A stretch of DNA of 5,588 nt from Gammaproteobacteria bacterium. Lineage in GTDB: Bacteria; Pseudomonadota; Gammaproteobacteria; HK1. Both the position numbers and the translations under genes were made by a program. Where the stretch lies: positions 1 to 5,588 of the forward strand of contig JAJECB010000160.1 of the NCBI GenBank assembly GCA_022822245.1, in the 5' to 3' direction. This document shows, piece after piece, positions 5,552 through 5,588 of the stretch. The notes beneath the pieces are model-generated. The model saw nothing but the letters and a program-made list of their open reading frames with translations. It made no database searches and had not been told where the DNA came from. Every line of letters starts with the position of its first letter. Position 1 is the stretch's first letter.

Positions 5552-5574
5552 GCGATGCACGTCGATCGCATCGC
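5552..5574. promoter_or_regulatory. inverted repeat upstream of the operon, possible operator
   Basis: GCGATGC at 5552-5558 and its exact reverse complement GCATCGC at 5568-5574 are separated by 9 bp, giving 16 bp between repeat starts (about one and a half helical turns). It lies 30-52 nt before the ATG of the first gene, where a repressor or activator could bind. The window ends too close to define a promoter, and short GC-rich dyads occur by chance. Confidence 0.3.
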
Positions 5575-5588
5575 GATTGGTTCGGGAT

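Overview
The window comes from a high-GC Gram-negative bacterium, most likely a proteobacterium. The codons of the clear genes end mostly in G or C, and the exported binding protein has an ordinary Sec signal peptide with no lipobox. No rRNA, tRNA or lineage marker is present, so the genus cannot be named.

Layout. About positions 798 to 5522 hold one minus-strand operon, transcribed right to left: (1) a periplasmic substrate-binding protein of the glycine-betaine/choline (OpuAC/ProX) type; (2) a 297-residue enzyme of the amidinotransferase / arginine deiminase / dimethylargininase superfamily with its catalytic motifs intact; (3) a ProV/OpuAA-type ABC ATPase that starts with TTG behind a good GGAG box; (4) a ProW-type permease with an unusual N-terminal extension of about 280 residues. 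The ATPase stop and permease start overlap. The enzyme gene is set off by two intergenic spacers (158 and 113 nt), each holding a GC-rich hairpin.

Positions 1 to about 797 look like a damaged accessory junction. They hold the tail of an unidentified plus-strand gene (1-84), a 32-codon minus-strand stub with the MCGR start of an SRAP (YedK/HMCES) DNA-repair gene that breaks off where its second conserved block should begin (138-236), a weak plus-strand open frame (281-547), a perfect 21-bp inverted repeat (540-592) and a gap-free 20-bp palindrome (679-698). A 23-codon open frame (704-775) follows the permease and is uncertain.

How the genes work together. The binding protein would capture a quaternary-ammonium-like or guanidino solute in the periplasm. 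The ATPase and permease would import it. The enzyme, encoded between the binding protein and the ATPase, would act on the carbon-nitrogen bond of a guanidino (or methylated guanidino) group. This suggests uptake and breakdown of a compound such as a methylated arginine rather than simple osmoprotection. The substrate is inferred from gene order and family only; the sequence does not prove it.
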